From Bacteroidota bacterium (GTDB taxonomy: Bacteria > Bacteroidota > Bacteroidia > Bacteroidales > VadinHA17): a DNA stretch of 64,000 nt. Positions 48,693 to 59,979 of the stretch are shown piece after piece. The notes below the pieces were generated by a model. It had not been told where the DNA came from. It ran no database searches and saw nothing but the letters and a program-made list of their open reading frames with translations. The position numbers and the translations under genes were made by a program. The DNA lies in contig JAKPOU010000035.1 in assembly GCA_029547705.1 (NCBI GenBank), forward strand, positions 1 through 64,000. The letters run 5' to 3'. Positions within the stretch are counted from its first letter, which is position 1. Each line of letters opens with the position of its first letter.

Positions 48693-50249
48693 ATGAAATT
48701 TTCCGAAAAACGGTTGCGAATCAGCAGAATGATATTTCCAGGATTTCTGTTGGTCACATTATTGCCGGTTCTTCTCATGAACTGTGGCAGAGGCAGTCAT
48801 GTTGAAGCAGCAGTAAACATGGAACGCCTTGCGCTGACAGATCCTGATTACTCCGAAACAATAATACCCTGGAATATTGCCCCCATGAACTTCAGCATCC
48901 TGGAGGAATACAAAACCTGTAAAATCAGGTTAAGCGGAACGGACGGCAGTTCACTGACAGTGAATACCTCAGGAAAAACGGTAAGATTCCCCCGGAAAAA
49001 ATGGAAAAAACTGCTTCTCCGGAACAGGGCAGGCAGAATTTCCGTGGAGATAATGGCGGAGAATGGAAGGGAGAAAGCTATGAAGTTCAAGCCTTTTAAT
49101 TTCTATATTGCGGATGAGCATACAGATCCTTACCTGGTTTACAGGATTCTTTATCCGGGATATGAGGCATGGCTTGACATGAAAATAGTTCAGAGATCAA
49201 CTGAAAACTTCAGTGAGAAATCCATTGTGGAAAACCAGCTTCTGGATAATAATTGCGTTAACTGCCATTCCTTTGCCAATAATGATCCCTCTAAGATGCT
49301 TTTGCATGTACGGGGTACAAAATCAGGAACATACATTTCGGAAAATGACAAAATCGTGAGACGCTCCCTGAAAACTGACAATATGCCGGCCAATACGGTT
49401 TATCCTGCCTGGCATCCTTCAGGTAATTATATTGTGTTTTCATCGAATAAAACAGTTCAGGCCTTTCATTCAAGACCGGAAAAGAATATCGAAGTATTTG
49501 ACCTGTTCTCGTCCCTTGTCATCTATGATGTTAAAAGGAATGAAATAATGAATTGCATGCAGGATGATTCTGTTGAATACATGGAGACTTTCCCCTGCTG
49601 GTCACCGGACGGAACATGGCTTTATTACTGCAGAACCCCGCAGGTAAGGGAAGGATTTGATTTCAGGGAAGTTAAATATGATCTGGTGAGAATTCCCTTC
49701 AGCCAGCAATCAGGGAATTTCGGTAAGCCTGAAATGCTGTTCAATGCGGCTGCAGCAGGTAAAAGCGTTTCCTTTCCAGCCGTTTCACCTGACGGCAGAT
49801 ATGTTGTATTTACCCTTCATGATTACGGTACTTTTTCAATATGGCACAGGGAGGCGGATTTGTATATTCTTGACATTTCTGGCGGCAGGATTTCAAAAAT
49901 GCCGATCAACAGCAATGAGTCTGAAAGTTATCATTCATGGTCTTCAAGCGGCAGATGGCTGGTCTTCAGCAGCAAGAGGGACGACGGACTTGCGGCACGG
50001 CCATATTTATGTTATTTCCATTCGGCCGACAGCATTGGAAAACCATTCATACTTCCGCAGAAAGATCCGCAGGTTTACACCCGTATGAAAAAAACATTCA
50101 ACAGACCGGAATTTGTTACAGGAAAAATTGAGACCGGACCCCGTGATTTTGAAAAGGCTTCCCGTTCAGAGCCGGTTCAGGCCGTTTGGACGGGATCTTC
50201 AGAACTGAAAAGCCATAAGGATGAAAGGTACGGGAATGAGAAATACTGA
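48693..50249 (+). CDS. Lipoprotein with c-type heme motif (CVNCH) and WD40-like/TolB-type propeller
   Basis: LLVTLLPVLLMNCGRG leader; NNCVNCHSF at about 49254-49268; PD40-like YPAWHPSGNYIVFSSNK, FPCWSPDGTWLYYC, FPAVSPDGRYVVF. Confidence 0.85.
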   Translation: MKFSEKRLRISRMIFPGFLLVTLLPVLLMNCGRGSHVEAAVNMERLALTDPDYSETIIPWNIAPMNFSILEEYKTCKIRLSGTDGSSLTVNTSGKTVRFPRKKWKKLLLRNRAGRISVEIMAENGREKAMKFKPFNFYIADEHTDPYLVYRILYPGYEAWLDMKIVQRSTENFSEKSIVENQLLDNNCVNCHSFANNDPSKMLLHVRGTKSGTYISENDKIVRRSLKTDNMPANTVYPAWHPSGNYIVFSSNKTVQAFHSRPEKNIEVFDLFSSLVIYDVKRNEIMNCMQDDSVEYMETFPCWSPDGTWLYYCRTPQVREGFDFREVKYDLVRIPFSQQSGNFGKPEMLFNAAAAGKSVSFPAVSPDGRYVVFTLHDYGTFSIWHREADLYILDISGGRISKMPINSNESESYHSWSSSGRWLVFSSKRDDGLAARPYLCYFHSADSIGKPFILPQKDPQVYTRMKKTFNRPEFVTGKIETGPRDFEKASRSEPVQAVWTGSSELKSHKDERYGNEKY

Positions 50250-52017
50250 GAGCGCCCATGATGTTCAGACTGAACGGACACAGGACCGGCTTCTGGCTGC
50301 AGCCCTTTTTTCTGTGTCATTCCTGTTTTTTTACTTTTTCAGAAATACCCTTTTCAACTATCAGGAAAGCACATCATTGTTTATATATACGAATGAGTAT
50401 CTCTCAAAATTTACAGACAAACCCGGGGGACTGCTTGTATATCTCGGAAATTTTCTCAGTCAGGTTTATTTCTCATCTTTTTACGGTTCGATAATCCTTG
50501 CACTGCTTAATATTACCCTCTGTTTCTGTATTGCCAGGGCCGGAACTGCCCTGAATGCAGATTTGATCCTTAAAAGGATATTGTTACTGTCCCTTTTTGC
50601 TGTTATGCTGTTATTCCAGTCGCAGTATGAACATTTCATTCATTACAGCCTGGGCTTTCTGATGGTGGCAGTCTGTTTTTCAGTGATTGTAACAGTAGGT
50701 GCAGGATGGCGAAGATTAATTTATTTTACGGGACTTCCACTGTTTTACTATGTTGCAGGACCCTTTGCAGTTTTGTTTGTCTTAATGCTGATCAGCTGGT
50801 CCCTTGTTTATGAGAAGGGTCGTTTCCGCTTCCTTAATCCTCTTCTCATGATAGTTATCAGCATTATTGCCTGGTTTGTTTTCCGGAATTATCTTTTTTA
50901 CCAGCCGGCCCGGACGCTTGTTCTTTATCCATTGCCCTTCACTTCTTTCAGGCAATTGCATTTCTCCATGATAATTCTGGCATTGTTTTTTGTTTTCCTT
51001 CCGCTTTTTTATAAACTGACTGCTCTTGTCAGGATTACTGGCAGAACCCGGAGCTGTCTTTTTCCGGCCTTTTCACTGGTGCTTTTTCTGCTTCTGCTCT
51101 TTTTATCCCTGAAATACCACAATTCCAGCCTTGTGAAAATAATACGCCTGGAAGGAATGATTGCACGGCAGGACTGGGACGGAGTGATAAGGCAGCAGGA
51201 AGAGTCGCCCGTTGCAAATCTGATAGCCCAGTATTATTACAACCTGGCATTATCAGAAAAAGGATTGCTCTGTGAGAGAATGTTCAGAGCGCCGCAGGAT
51301 TTCGGTGCATCCTCACTCTGCCTTCCCCGGCATGCTGAATTTTATAACCGGTCGGTCCATTTCTATTATTCGGCCGGACTTATCAATGAAGCCCGCCACC
51401 TGGCCTACGAGTCAATGGTAGCATATGGCTACCGCCCGGGAAACATTGACATGCTTATTAAAACCGAACTTATTAACGGAAATTTCAGGGTAGCAGAAAA
51501 ATATATCAATGATCTGAAAAAAACTCTTCATTACCGGACAAAAGCCATTAAATACAGGAAGATGCTCTACAGACCGGAAGCCGTAAAGGCCGACAGGGAG
51601 CTGGGGAGTAAGCTTCTGTTGCTGCCGGGGAACGATTTTTTTATCAGACCTGATGACCGTGAAAACATCAATCTGCTCTTTCTGTCGAACCCATTGAACC
51701 TAAAGGCTTTTGAGTATAGAATCGCATGGATGCTGCTTGAAAAGGATTATAAATCTGCAGTACATGAAATCAGGAGAATGAAATTCCTGGGTTACAATAT
51801 TATTCCCAGACATCTGGAAGAGGCAGTGGTGGGCTATGCAAACATCAGCGGCCGGATGCCTGATCTGGGAGGTCTGAGCCTGAGACCTGAGACGGAAAGG
51901 GATTTCTTCGAATACGGCTCGGCATATAACCTTTTCAGCAGGGATAAAGAGACCCTGGCCGGGGAAATGAAGAAAACAGCAGGAAAAACTTACTGGTATT
52001 ACCTTCAGTTCAAATAA
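50221..52017 (+). CDS. Polytopic membrane protein, DUF6057-like
   Basis: About 9-10 hydrophobic segments followed by a soluble C-terminal region; start overlaps the upstream stop. Family assignment from memory of Bacteroides homologs. Confidence 0.7.
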   Translation: MKGTGMRNTESAHDVQTERTQDRLLAAALFSVSFLFFYFFRNTLFNYQESTSLFIYTNEYLSKFTDKPGGLLVYLGNFLSQVYFSSFYGSIILALLNITLCFCIARAGTALNADLILKRILLLSLFAVMLLFQSQYEHFIHYSLGFLMVAVCFSVIVTVGAGWRRLIYFTGLPLFYYVAGPFAVLFVLMLISWSLVYEKGRFRFLNPLLMIVISIIAWFVFRNYLFYQPARTLVLYPLPFTSFRQLHFSMIILALFFVFLPLFYKLTALVRITGRTRSCLFPAFSLVLFLLLLFLSLKYHNSSLVKIIRLEGMIARQDWDGVIRQQEESPVANLIAQYYYNLALSEKGLLCERMFRAPQDFGASSLCLPRHAEFYNRSVHFYYSAGLINEARHLAYESMVAYGYRPGNIDMLIKTELINGNFRVAEKYINDLKKTLHYRTKAIKYRKMLYRPEAVKADRELGSKLLLLPGNDFFIRPDDRENINLLFLSNPLNLKAFEYRIAWMLLEKDYKSAVHEIRRMKFLGYNIIPRHLEEAVVGYANISGRMPDLGGLSLRPETERDFFEYGSAYNLFSRDKETLAGEMKKTAGKTYWYYLQFK

Positions 52018-52199
52018 ACATTAAAAATTTCTGTTTCAGGCCTGCCAAATATTTTTATTATCGTCAGGAATTATAATATTGCAGAATGTTATTACTTCAT
52101 CTTTCAGTCACAACATTTCACAACAACGGCCCGGTATGTTTCAGCAGCCCGGTAACGGCGAAGATTATCAACCGGCTAATTTAAAACCAAATAACATTA

Positions 52200-55100
52200 T
52201 GAAAAAAATAATCGCATCAAGCTTGTTAACATTGTTCCTGCTGGCTGCCTATGCTCAGGAAGCCAGGATCAGTGAGGAATACATACCATTTACCACCTAT
52301 TCCTTTAATGATCCGGATCCGGTTGCACGCCCCGGATCTATTTTTCCGTACTTCAGGTTTGACGGATTTTCATATACTCCGGAAGTGGTAAAACATAAAA
52401 TGATAGTACTTGAAAACAAATGGATAAAGGTGTGGGTTGCTCCGGATATAGGGGGCAAGGTATGGGGTGCCCTGGACAAAAAAACCAACAAGTATTTCAT
52501 TTATCACAATAATGTAGTGAAATTCAGGGATATTGCAATGAGAGGACCGTGGACCTCAGGCGGTATAGAACATAATTTCGGATCGATTGGTCATGCCCCC
52601 ACCACATCGACGCCCGTTGACTATTCCTGGCAGAAAAATGATGATGGAAGTGTTTCGTGCTTTGTCGGTTCAATGGATCTGTCCTCACGGACAGAATGGA
52701 GGGTGGAGGTAAGGCTGCCGAAAGACAAGGCATGGTTTGAAACAATATCCCACTGGTATAATCCGACAGACCTGAAAACTTCCCTCTATCACTGGGAAAA
52801 TGCCTCGGCTGACGGCACGAATGATCTGAGGTTTTATTTTCCCGGCAAGGCGGAAATAGGGCATGGCGGCGAACCGGGTGACTGGCCCGTGCTGAAAAAC
52901 GGGCGGGATATATCCCTGTACGGGAATAACAATTTCGGATCATCAAAAAGTTATCACGTGCTTGGGGAATATGCCGACTGGTTTGCCGGATTGTATGAAC
53001 GGAGCAACCATGGATTCGGACACTGGTCAAGGCAGCCGGTGAAGCCCGGAAAGAAAATATGGATATGGTCACTTGGAAGGGACGGTGAAATATGGGTTGA
53101 CCTTCTGACCGATACACAGAAAGGTAACACCCAGTATATTGAAATACAAACCGGACTGCTTTATAATCAGGCAGGGGACGGCAGTACCAGGAGCCCTTTC
53201 AAGCATGTGTTCTTTGAACCGGGGGCAGTCGAAAGCTTTACAGAGTTATGGTTTCCCCTGAGCGACCTGGCAGGAGTAAGCACTGTTTCCCCCGAAGGAG
53301 CACTTTTTGCGGAGAAATCCGAAAACAGGTGCACAATCCAGTTCCAGGCCCTTGGCTATGTCAGGGATAAGCTGCAGATAACCGACACAGAGGGTAAGGT
53401 AATCTCCGAATTTGAACTTAATCTGGAACCGGAACAGATTTTCTCCAGGTCGGTTGAACTGGAGAATTTTAACGTAAAAGTCCGCCTGGCAAACGGTGAA
53501 CTCAGGTATAACCTTGCTGACAGAGAAGAAAACTTTGTTGATCGTCCCCTCAGCATGCAGGAAAACTTCGACTGGGAATCAGTTTATGGCTTGTATACCA
53601 GGGGAGTCGAAAAGATGAGACAGCGTCAGTATTCACAGGCTGCCACCCTGCTTGAAAAATGCCTGGAAAAGGATCCGTTCTTTATGCCCGCACTGACAGC
53701 ACTGGCTGAAACAGATATCCGTTTCATGAAATTTGATGAGGCCGAACGGAAACTGCTCGAAGTAATCCGTTTTGATACCTATGATCCTGATGCCAATTTC
53801 CTCTACGGCACACTTCTTATGAGGAAAAAGGAATTCAACAAGGCCCGTGACGCTTTCGGGGTCACGCTCAGGTCAGTGCAGTATAAGGCGACTTCCCGTA
53901 ACAAGCTGGCATTGATAGCCTTAAGTGAAAACAGGCTTGAAGAAGCATGGAAATACGCAATGGATGCCGTGGAATATAACGCCAAGGACAGGAACAACTA
54001 CGGTACGGCAGCTGTTGTGGCAAGGCTGAAGGGAGACAGGGGATCACATGAGGAGCTTCTTGGGAAAATGCTGAAAATGGATCCTCTCAATCATTTTGCC
54101 TTGTTCGAGAAATATTATATGCTGAAGGATGAGACATCAAAAACCGGCTTTTTATCGAGGATTACCGGGGAATTCAAATATGAAACCCATATTGAACTTG
54201 CTCTCTGGTATTTTAATGCCGGCCTTCTGAATGAAGCTATTTCCGTTATGGAAATCTGTCCGGAAAATCCCGTAGCCGATTATCTGACTGCTTATCTGAT
54301 GTCACTGAAAAATAATGCCGAAAAGGCACAGTTTTATCTTACAAGGGCAATTAATGCCGATGATAAACTGGTTTTTCCCTACAGGGAAGAATATGCCGCT
54401 GTTCTTGAATGGGCAGACAAACAGCAGCAGAGCTGGAAAACCAAATATTATTCCGCAATTCTCTACTGGAACAGAACACGTAATGACATCGCGGAAAAAT
54501 ATTTCAGTGAATGCGGTGATCAGCCCGACAGTTATTCCTTTTATCTGAGCAGGGGCAGATTTCATGATGAAACAGGAGGACGGGCCGAAACGGATTACCT
54601 GAAGGCACTGAAACTGGGTGAAAATAACTGGAGGCCCTATCATACCCTTTACAACTATTATGTTGCGCACAACAAATATGACAGGGCGCTGGAGATTACC
54701 CAGAAAGCCATCAACATGTTCCGGGACAAATATGTAATAGCTTTTGATCATGCCATGTCCCTGCTCTACAACGGAAAATATGACGAAAGTGTCAGGATTC
54801 TTGAAAGAATCAGAATCCTTCCGTATGAAGGTGCGGGATATGGGAGAATGGCCTGGAAGAATGCAAACCTGCTGAATGCTTTGGACTATTACTCGGGCAG
54901 AAACTACAGGAGAGCATCCGTTTATGCAGCTAATGCATATAAATGGCCTGAGAACCTTGGGGTTGGCAGACCGTATACAGTCGATGAAAGGGCCGAGGAT
55001 TTTGTAAATGCAATGATTCTGGAGAGGTCGGGAAACAAAAGGAAATCAGCGGAACTGTATGAAAATATTGCACGTTACAATGGCGGAAAACCTGCCGGGA

Positions 55101-55366
55101 ACAGATCTATGAACTATTTATCGCTTGCTGCACTGAAGAAACTCGGACAGAAGCAGGAAGCAGATCTTTACCTGAGGCAGTGGATGGAAATTCCGGGGAA
55201 TGATAAAATAAAGGAATGGGCCCGGCTGATGCAGGAAGGCAGGAAAAATGAAGCCGGCGACATATTGAAATCGCTTGGTGAGTCCGGAGAGGGAACACCA
55301 TGGAATCCCCGCGACACTGATTCTGATTTCCGCCTGGTAAATGAAATTGCACAGAAGATAAACTGA
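52200..55366 (+). CDS. Exported DUF5107-type (mutarotase-like) domain plus TPR protein
   Basis: Start corrected to MKKIIASSLLTLFLLAAYAQ; KWIKVWVAPDIGGKVWGALDKKTNKYFIYHNNVVKFRDIAMRGPWTSGGIEHNFG; C-terminal TPR-like helical repeats. Confidence 0.85.
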
Positions 55367-55449
55367 TCTGCAGTTATTCCTCAGATCCGGATAAATAAGG
55401 TTCCGGGTGCCATTTTCAGTCTGAGTAAGCGGCATCCGGAATTTTATTG

Positions 55450-55887
55450 TCAGAACCAGGTCTGGACCAGAACCTTGTTGTCATGCTGGAACTCACTGAT
55501 CCTGTACCAGATATTATTATCATTCTCAATCTGGTACATCCAGTATCCAAACGGACCCGGTGACTGGTACACCCTCCTCAGATAAAGCCGGTCGCCTTCC
55601 GAAAATTCACACTTCCTTGCATAGGTTGATATCTTCCCGTAAACAGTGTCCTGTGTGGTTTTTATCCAGATAAGGTGCGGTGATCCGATTTTTACCGGAT
55701 CACTGTGCCTTGAATCCACAAACTCACCTACATACTTGCGTGTGATAAACAATTCATCCTCATGCATCATTGCTGACTTGTTTGAGGTGGCGCAGGAAAA
55801 GGCAAGCATTATTAACAGAACAAATCCGCTTTTTTTCATGACCTGATAACTTTTAACCAACACTTCCCGCTGACAGAAAACCCTCAT
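55450..55887 (-). CDS. Small lipoprotein of unknown function
   Basis: Internal start MKKSGFVLLIMLAFSCATSNK gives a lipobox-like leader. Confidence 0.6.
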   Translation of the reverse strand: MRVFCQREVLVKSYQVMKKSGFVLLIMLAFSCATSNKSAMMHEDELFITRKYVGEFVDSRHSDPVKIGSPHLIWIKTTQDTVYGKISTYARKCEFSEGDRLYLRRVYQSPGPFGYWMYQIENDNNIWYRISEFQHDNKVLVQTWF

Positions 55888-56004
55888 GAGTCAACGGGTA
55901 CGATGAAGAATTAAATCAATAATGAAACTGCCGGAAAATCCTTTGCAGCCTCATGCCAAAGATAATGTTTAATGATATGGTTTGCAAACAGATAACCCCA
56001 AGGG

Positions 56005-56084
56005 CCCCGCTTTAAACCTGTTTTTCGGGGTTTTCTGTCAGCCGTATCACAGGCTTCGCTTACTTGTGCCGTTGACTGATGACA
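56005..56084 (+). ncRNA. Candidate structured RNA in intergenic region
   Basis: CCCCG...CGGGG-TTTT hairpin (56005-56034), then an interrupted rod: TGTCAG/CTGATGACA enclosing CACAGG/CTTGTG (56036-56084). Confidence 0.3.
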
Positions 56085-56270
56085 AATTTGGAGACATTGG
56101 TCAAAATTTACAAAAAATCGTATTGCAAAGGGCTTTAAAGCTGAAAACTGTTTCACCGGAAAGGGTTCTGCCTGCTGTCAGTCAAATTCTGAGCAGCGGA
56201 TAAAAGTTTCAGTAGTCGTTTTTAACCGTTTATAAACGGTTTTTATTATCTTTATCAAAACTTCAGTGCT

Positions 56271-56636
56271 GTGGAAAAAAAATGTCTCGACTGCGGCGAA
56301 TCAATCCGTGGCCGCACAGATAAAAAGTTCTGTTCCGATCAGTGCAGGAACAATTACAACAACAGGCTTAACCGTGACACAAACAATTTTGTCCGAAATG
56401 TGCACGGACTGCTGAGGAAGAACAGGAGGATACTTGCCGACCTTTACAGGGAGGGAATGCTGAGAGTACACAAGGATGCATTGTTTGCACTTGGTTACAA
56501 TTTCAGCTTCTTTACCCATATTATTGAAAGCACCGGCGGGTATAAGTACTATTACTGTTTTGAATATGGTTTCCGGGAAGCAGGCAACGACTTCATCGAA
56601 CTTAAGGAGAACAGCCGCTATCTCAATTATCAATGA
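56271..56636 (+). CDS. Small protein with N-terminal zinc-ribbon (DUF2116-like)
   Basis: CLDCGESIRGRTDKKFCSDQCRNNYNNR. Confidence 0.8.
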   Translation: MEKKCLDCGESIRGRTDKKFCSDQCRNNYNNRLNRDTNNFVRNVHGLLRKNRRILADLYREGMLRVHKDALFALGYNFSFFTHIIESTGGYKYYYCFEYGFREAGNDFIELKENSRYLNYQ

Positions 56637-57555
56637 AGGGAAAGTAATGCCTGAGATTATTTTTCGTAAGACGTGTTCCATATCCTGAATCCTGGAAGGC
56701 TTCACAATACCTGGCACCGCCACCTTTCTCCGGTCCGTACATTTCAATAAGTTTTTCCCTGTAAGGCTCTGCGCTTGAGCCATTCTTGCGTGTTCTGCCA
56801 AGCCATTCCCTTCTTTCAGAGTCGGTTGCCGGAACTTCGGCCAGTCCGCCCCTGTTATACGGCAGCCATTCGTACATTTGTGAAGTATGCTGATGGTACA
56901 TGTCAATCTTTTTTTCGATGACATCATCAATGATAACGCATACATCCGGCCTGAACGGCACGGGATTGACAAACCCGTCACTCATATACAGGAAGAGGGG
57001 ATTCTTATCCAGATGCGGTACTCCGGGAAGTATCCTCGGAACAGTGACCATGTATGCCGCATCCAGGACTAGAGTTCCGGTATATCTGTGATCGGGATGA
57101 TAGTCGTACGGGCGGGGAAAAATAACAATATCAGCCTTGTGCTCCCTTATCAGCCTAATCACTTCAAGCCTGTTTTTGTATGTAGGCATAAGTTTCCCGT
57201 CATGGTTACCGAGGGTAATGTATTTAACACCTATTGTTTCCCCGGCTTTTCTCGCCTCTTCTCTCCTGATCTTTGCAAGTTTTGCAGGCTTAATACTCTG
57301 ATGGCCGGCATCACCGCTGGTAAGTGAAACCAGAAGTACATCATGACCAAGCTGAGCCCATTTATAGGCAGTTCCCCCGACCTTGTCGGGATCGTCAGGG
57401 TGTGCACCTATGACAATTATATGAAGCTTTTCCGCCTGGCTGTCCTGTGCCGGTACTGTTTGCGAAAACAAAAACAGTGCAATGATCTGGAAAATTGTTA
57501 CAAGCACTTTCATATCATAAAATTTAAATGTTGAACTCCCTGTTTCCCGGCGCAT
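56623..57555 (-). CDS. PIG-L family deacetylase, exported
   Basis: IIVIGAHPDDPDKVGGTAYKWAQLGHDVLLVSLTSGDAGHQ; PRPYDYHPDHRYTG. Confidence 0.94.
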   Translation of the reverse strand: MRRETGSSTFKFYDMKVLVTIFQIIALFLFSQTVPAQDSQAEKLHIIVIGAHPDDPDKVGGTAYKWAQLGHDVLLVSLTSGDAGHQSIKPAKLAKIRREEARKAGETIGVKYITLGNHDGKLMPTYKNRLEVIRLIREHKADIVIFPRPYDYHPDHRYTGTLVLDAAYMVTVPRILPGVPHLDKNPLFLYMSDGFVNPVPFRPDVCVIIDDVIEKKIDMYHQHTSQMYEWLPYNRGGLAEVPATDSERREWLGRTRKNGSSAEPYREKLIEMYGPEKGGGARYCEAFQDSGYGTRLTKNNLRHYFPFIDN

Positions 57556-57588
57556 GTTCCATTTGTACCGATGCCGGCCTGACTGTTT

Positions 57589-59187
57589 TCACCATTCACT
57601 GTTAGCCAGATCCCAGATATTCACAAAACTGATGCGAATGATCTTTTCCATTATATCCTGATCAATTGTGTGGATCTCATCGGAAGGAGTATGATACTCC
57701 TCCCTGTGGCCTGGCTTGAACCGCATTACCGGTATCCCGGCTTCCACGAATGACCTGTGGTCGCTGCCTCCAGGAGGATTGTCGGAAGGATGGTAATTAA
57801 CTTCCAGGTCGATGCCATATTTTTTCAGATTGGCTTCCGTAATATCCCTGAAAAGGGCCCGGGAAGCAGTATAGGTCATGTCAACCCCTTTTTTGTTTTC
57901 TTCCGAAATATATCTTGAGATCATATCAAAATTAAGGTTCATCCGGATATTCTCCAGGGGAATGACCGGGTTCCTTACAAAATACCTTGAGCCGAGAAGT
58001 CCTGTCTCTTCTGATGACCACAGTGCGATAATTATGGTTTTGCCGGGTTTCACACCGGTTGCCTTCAGGGCCTTTGCCAGCATGAGTGCGCCAACGGTTC
58101 CGGAAGCATTATCATCGGCGCCGTTCCAGATGTAACCGTCTTTCATGCCCAGGTGATCATAATGGGCACCGATCACAATCGCCTGATCCGTATCATCACC
58201 CTCAATAATTCCAATGACGTTTCTAACTGCAACCTGCGACAATATTGCATCAGAGCTGAAGCTGACCGATCTGCCGCTCAGCATCGGCAGGTCATATGAT
58301 CTGTTCTGCCCGGCATGCTTGATGTATTCGGAAATGCTTATGCCTGATCCCTTTAGTATTTCCGCCGCTGCCGCCGCCGAGATTCTTATTCTTATCAGAT
58401 TATCCGGCATGGTTTTTCCGGGAAGATAGTATTGCGGCCTGTATGTATACGGTCCCCGGCTTCTTTCGGCGGGTGACATATTCAGGAATTCGGGTTCCGG
58501 TGCTTTTCCGGCCAATAACAGGCCGGGATCGAATTCAAGTATTCCGGCTGCGCCTTTTTCCCTGGCATAATCTTCAGCAGCACGCAGGGATGTATTTATT
58601 TCATGTGGCGTAAGTCTTTTATCAGCGAATTCGGGATATCCTGATATTATTAATATGAATTTGCCCCTGATATCAGTTTTCCTGAAATCATCGAATTTAA
58701 TTTTTTCATTTCTGAAACCATAACCGGCAAATACTACGGGAGCTTCTGTCCGGACGGACCTGTAAAGGGGGCGTACAGAAAAATCCACGTTATTGGCAAG
58801 GTTTATTGTCCTTGTGCCGTCTCCCGAGCGGATTGAAATGCTGACTGAAGGCTCCCCGGAAGGAAGAGCCCTGATTAGTGAAAAATTCTGAAAATATGAC
58901 CTTTCTCCGGCTGCTCCTGTTATGGTATAGTCAGTTCTCCCGGAATGGTCTCCCCCGGGTTTTACACCGTACAGCCGCAGCATGCTTGCAATATAATCAC
59001 CTGCCAGGTACTCACCGCGTTCTCCTGCTGCCCGTCCTTCCGTCCAGTCTGAGGCAAGAAATCCGAGCTGGGCCATGATGGCATCTGTTGTAATTGCGTG
59101 CAGACCTTTTTCAACCGCGGTAAGCTGCGCATTCAAAATGCTGATATTCAACATGTAAACCAAAAGAATGGCAGGCTTTCCCTTCAT
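57589..59187 (-). CDS. M28 family metallopeptidase, exported
   Basis: IVIGAHYDHLGMKDGYIWNGADDNASGTVGALMLAKAL, LWSSEETGLLGSRYF, SDHRSFVEAGIPVM. Confidence 0.95.
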   Translation of the reverse strand: MKGKPAILLVYMLNISILNAQLTAVEKGLHAITTDAIMAQLGFLASDWTEGRAAGERGEYLAGDYIASMLRLYGVKPGGDHSGRTDYTITGAAGERSYFQNFSLIRALPSGEPSVSISIRSGDGTRTINLANNVDFSVRPLYRSVRTEAPVVFAGYGFRNEKIKFDDFRKTDIRGKFILIISGYPEFADKRLTPHEINTSLRAAEDYAREKGAAGILEFDPGLLLAGKAPEPEFLNMSPAERSRGPYTYRPQYYLPGKTMPDNLIRIRISAAAAAEILKGSGISISEYIKHAGQNRSYDLPMLSGRSVSFSSDAILSQVAVRNVIGIIEGDDTDQAIVIGAHYDHLGMKDGYIWNGADDNASGTVGALMLAKALKATGVKPGKTIIIALWSSEETGLLGSRYFVRNPVIPLENIRMNLNFDMISRYISEENKKGVDMTYTASRALFRDITEANLKKYGIDLEVNYHPSDNPPGGSDHRSFVEAGIPVMRFKPGHREEYHTPSDEIHTIDQDIMEKIIRISFVNIWDLANSEW

Positions 59188-59306
59188 CTGAATCTCAATT
59201 TTTCACTAAATTACTAATATAATCAGAACGGAAAAGAGAATGAACAAGCTGTACAGTATTTTTGTTAAAGAAAAATGGTATTTAAACTATTTATGCGGTA
59301 TAGGAA

Positions 59307-59840
59307 ATGAAAACAAGACAATTTTTTATTCTGTTACTGACGTTCCTCCTGTCAGTATCATGGATCAGTGCTCAGAAAGCTGATGAACGGGGCTATATTG
59401 TAAAAACGGGTGACATGGCTCCTGATTTCACCATCAGGGAGGCCGGGGGCAGAACCTACAAACTTTCGGACCTCAGGGGGAAAATTGTCATGCTTCAGTT
59501 CACTGCAAGCTGGTGTGGAGTATGCCGTAAGGAAATGCCTTTTATTGAAAAGGAAATATGGCTTCCGAAAAAGAATTCAGGCCTGGTTGTTATAGGCATT
59601 GACCGGGATGAACCGGAAGAAACCGTGCTCAGGTTTAAAAAGGACATGGGTATAAGCTATCCGCTGGCACTTGATCCGGGAGCTGACATCTTTGCATTAT
59701 ATGCCTTAAAGGAGGCAGGAGTTACCAGAAATGTGATAATTGACCGGCAGGGGAAAATAATTTTTCTCACCCGCCTGTTCGACCGGGAAGAATTTGACAT
59801 GATGAAGATCCGTATCTTCTCAGCCCTTGAAGGGAAATAA
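59307..59840 (+). CDS. TlpA/ResA-like thioredoxin-fold protein, exported
   Basis: GDMAPDFTIREAGGRTYKLSDLRGKIVMLQFTASWCGVCRKEMPFIEKE. Confidence 0.94.
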   Translation: MKTRQFFILLLTFLLSVSWISAQKADERGYIVKTGDMAPDFTIREAGGRTYKLSDLRGKIVMLQFTASWCGVCRKEMPFIEKEIWLPKKNSGLVVIGIDRDEPEETVLRFKKDMGISYPLALDPGADIFALYALKEAGVTRNVIIDRQGKIIFLTRLFDREEFDMMKIRIFSALEGK

Positions 59841-59979
59841 CTGCCCCGGGTATATTTCTCCTGAAAAGACAGAAAATCTGCATCTTTTTGTAACCTTTTT
59901 AATGTTTGACCGTTTTATTATAAAATCCGGTGTGAAAGTTATTATTTCGAATTAAACCAATTAACTTAAACAGTATATC

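Noticed and set aside
52524-53117. 197-aa minus-strand ORF inside the DUF5107-like gene
   Set aside because: Shadow ORF with no domain; the + strand protein is continuous and structured.
56301-56981. 226-aa minus-strand ORF spanning the zinc-ribbon gene and the end of the PIG-L gene
   Set aside because: It conflicts with two supported genes in other frames; no recognisable domain.
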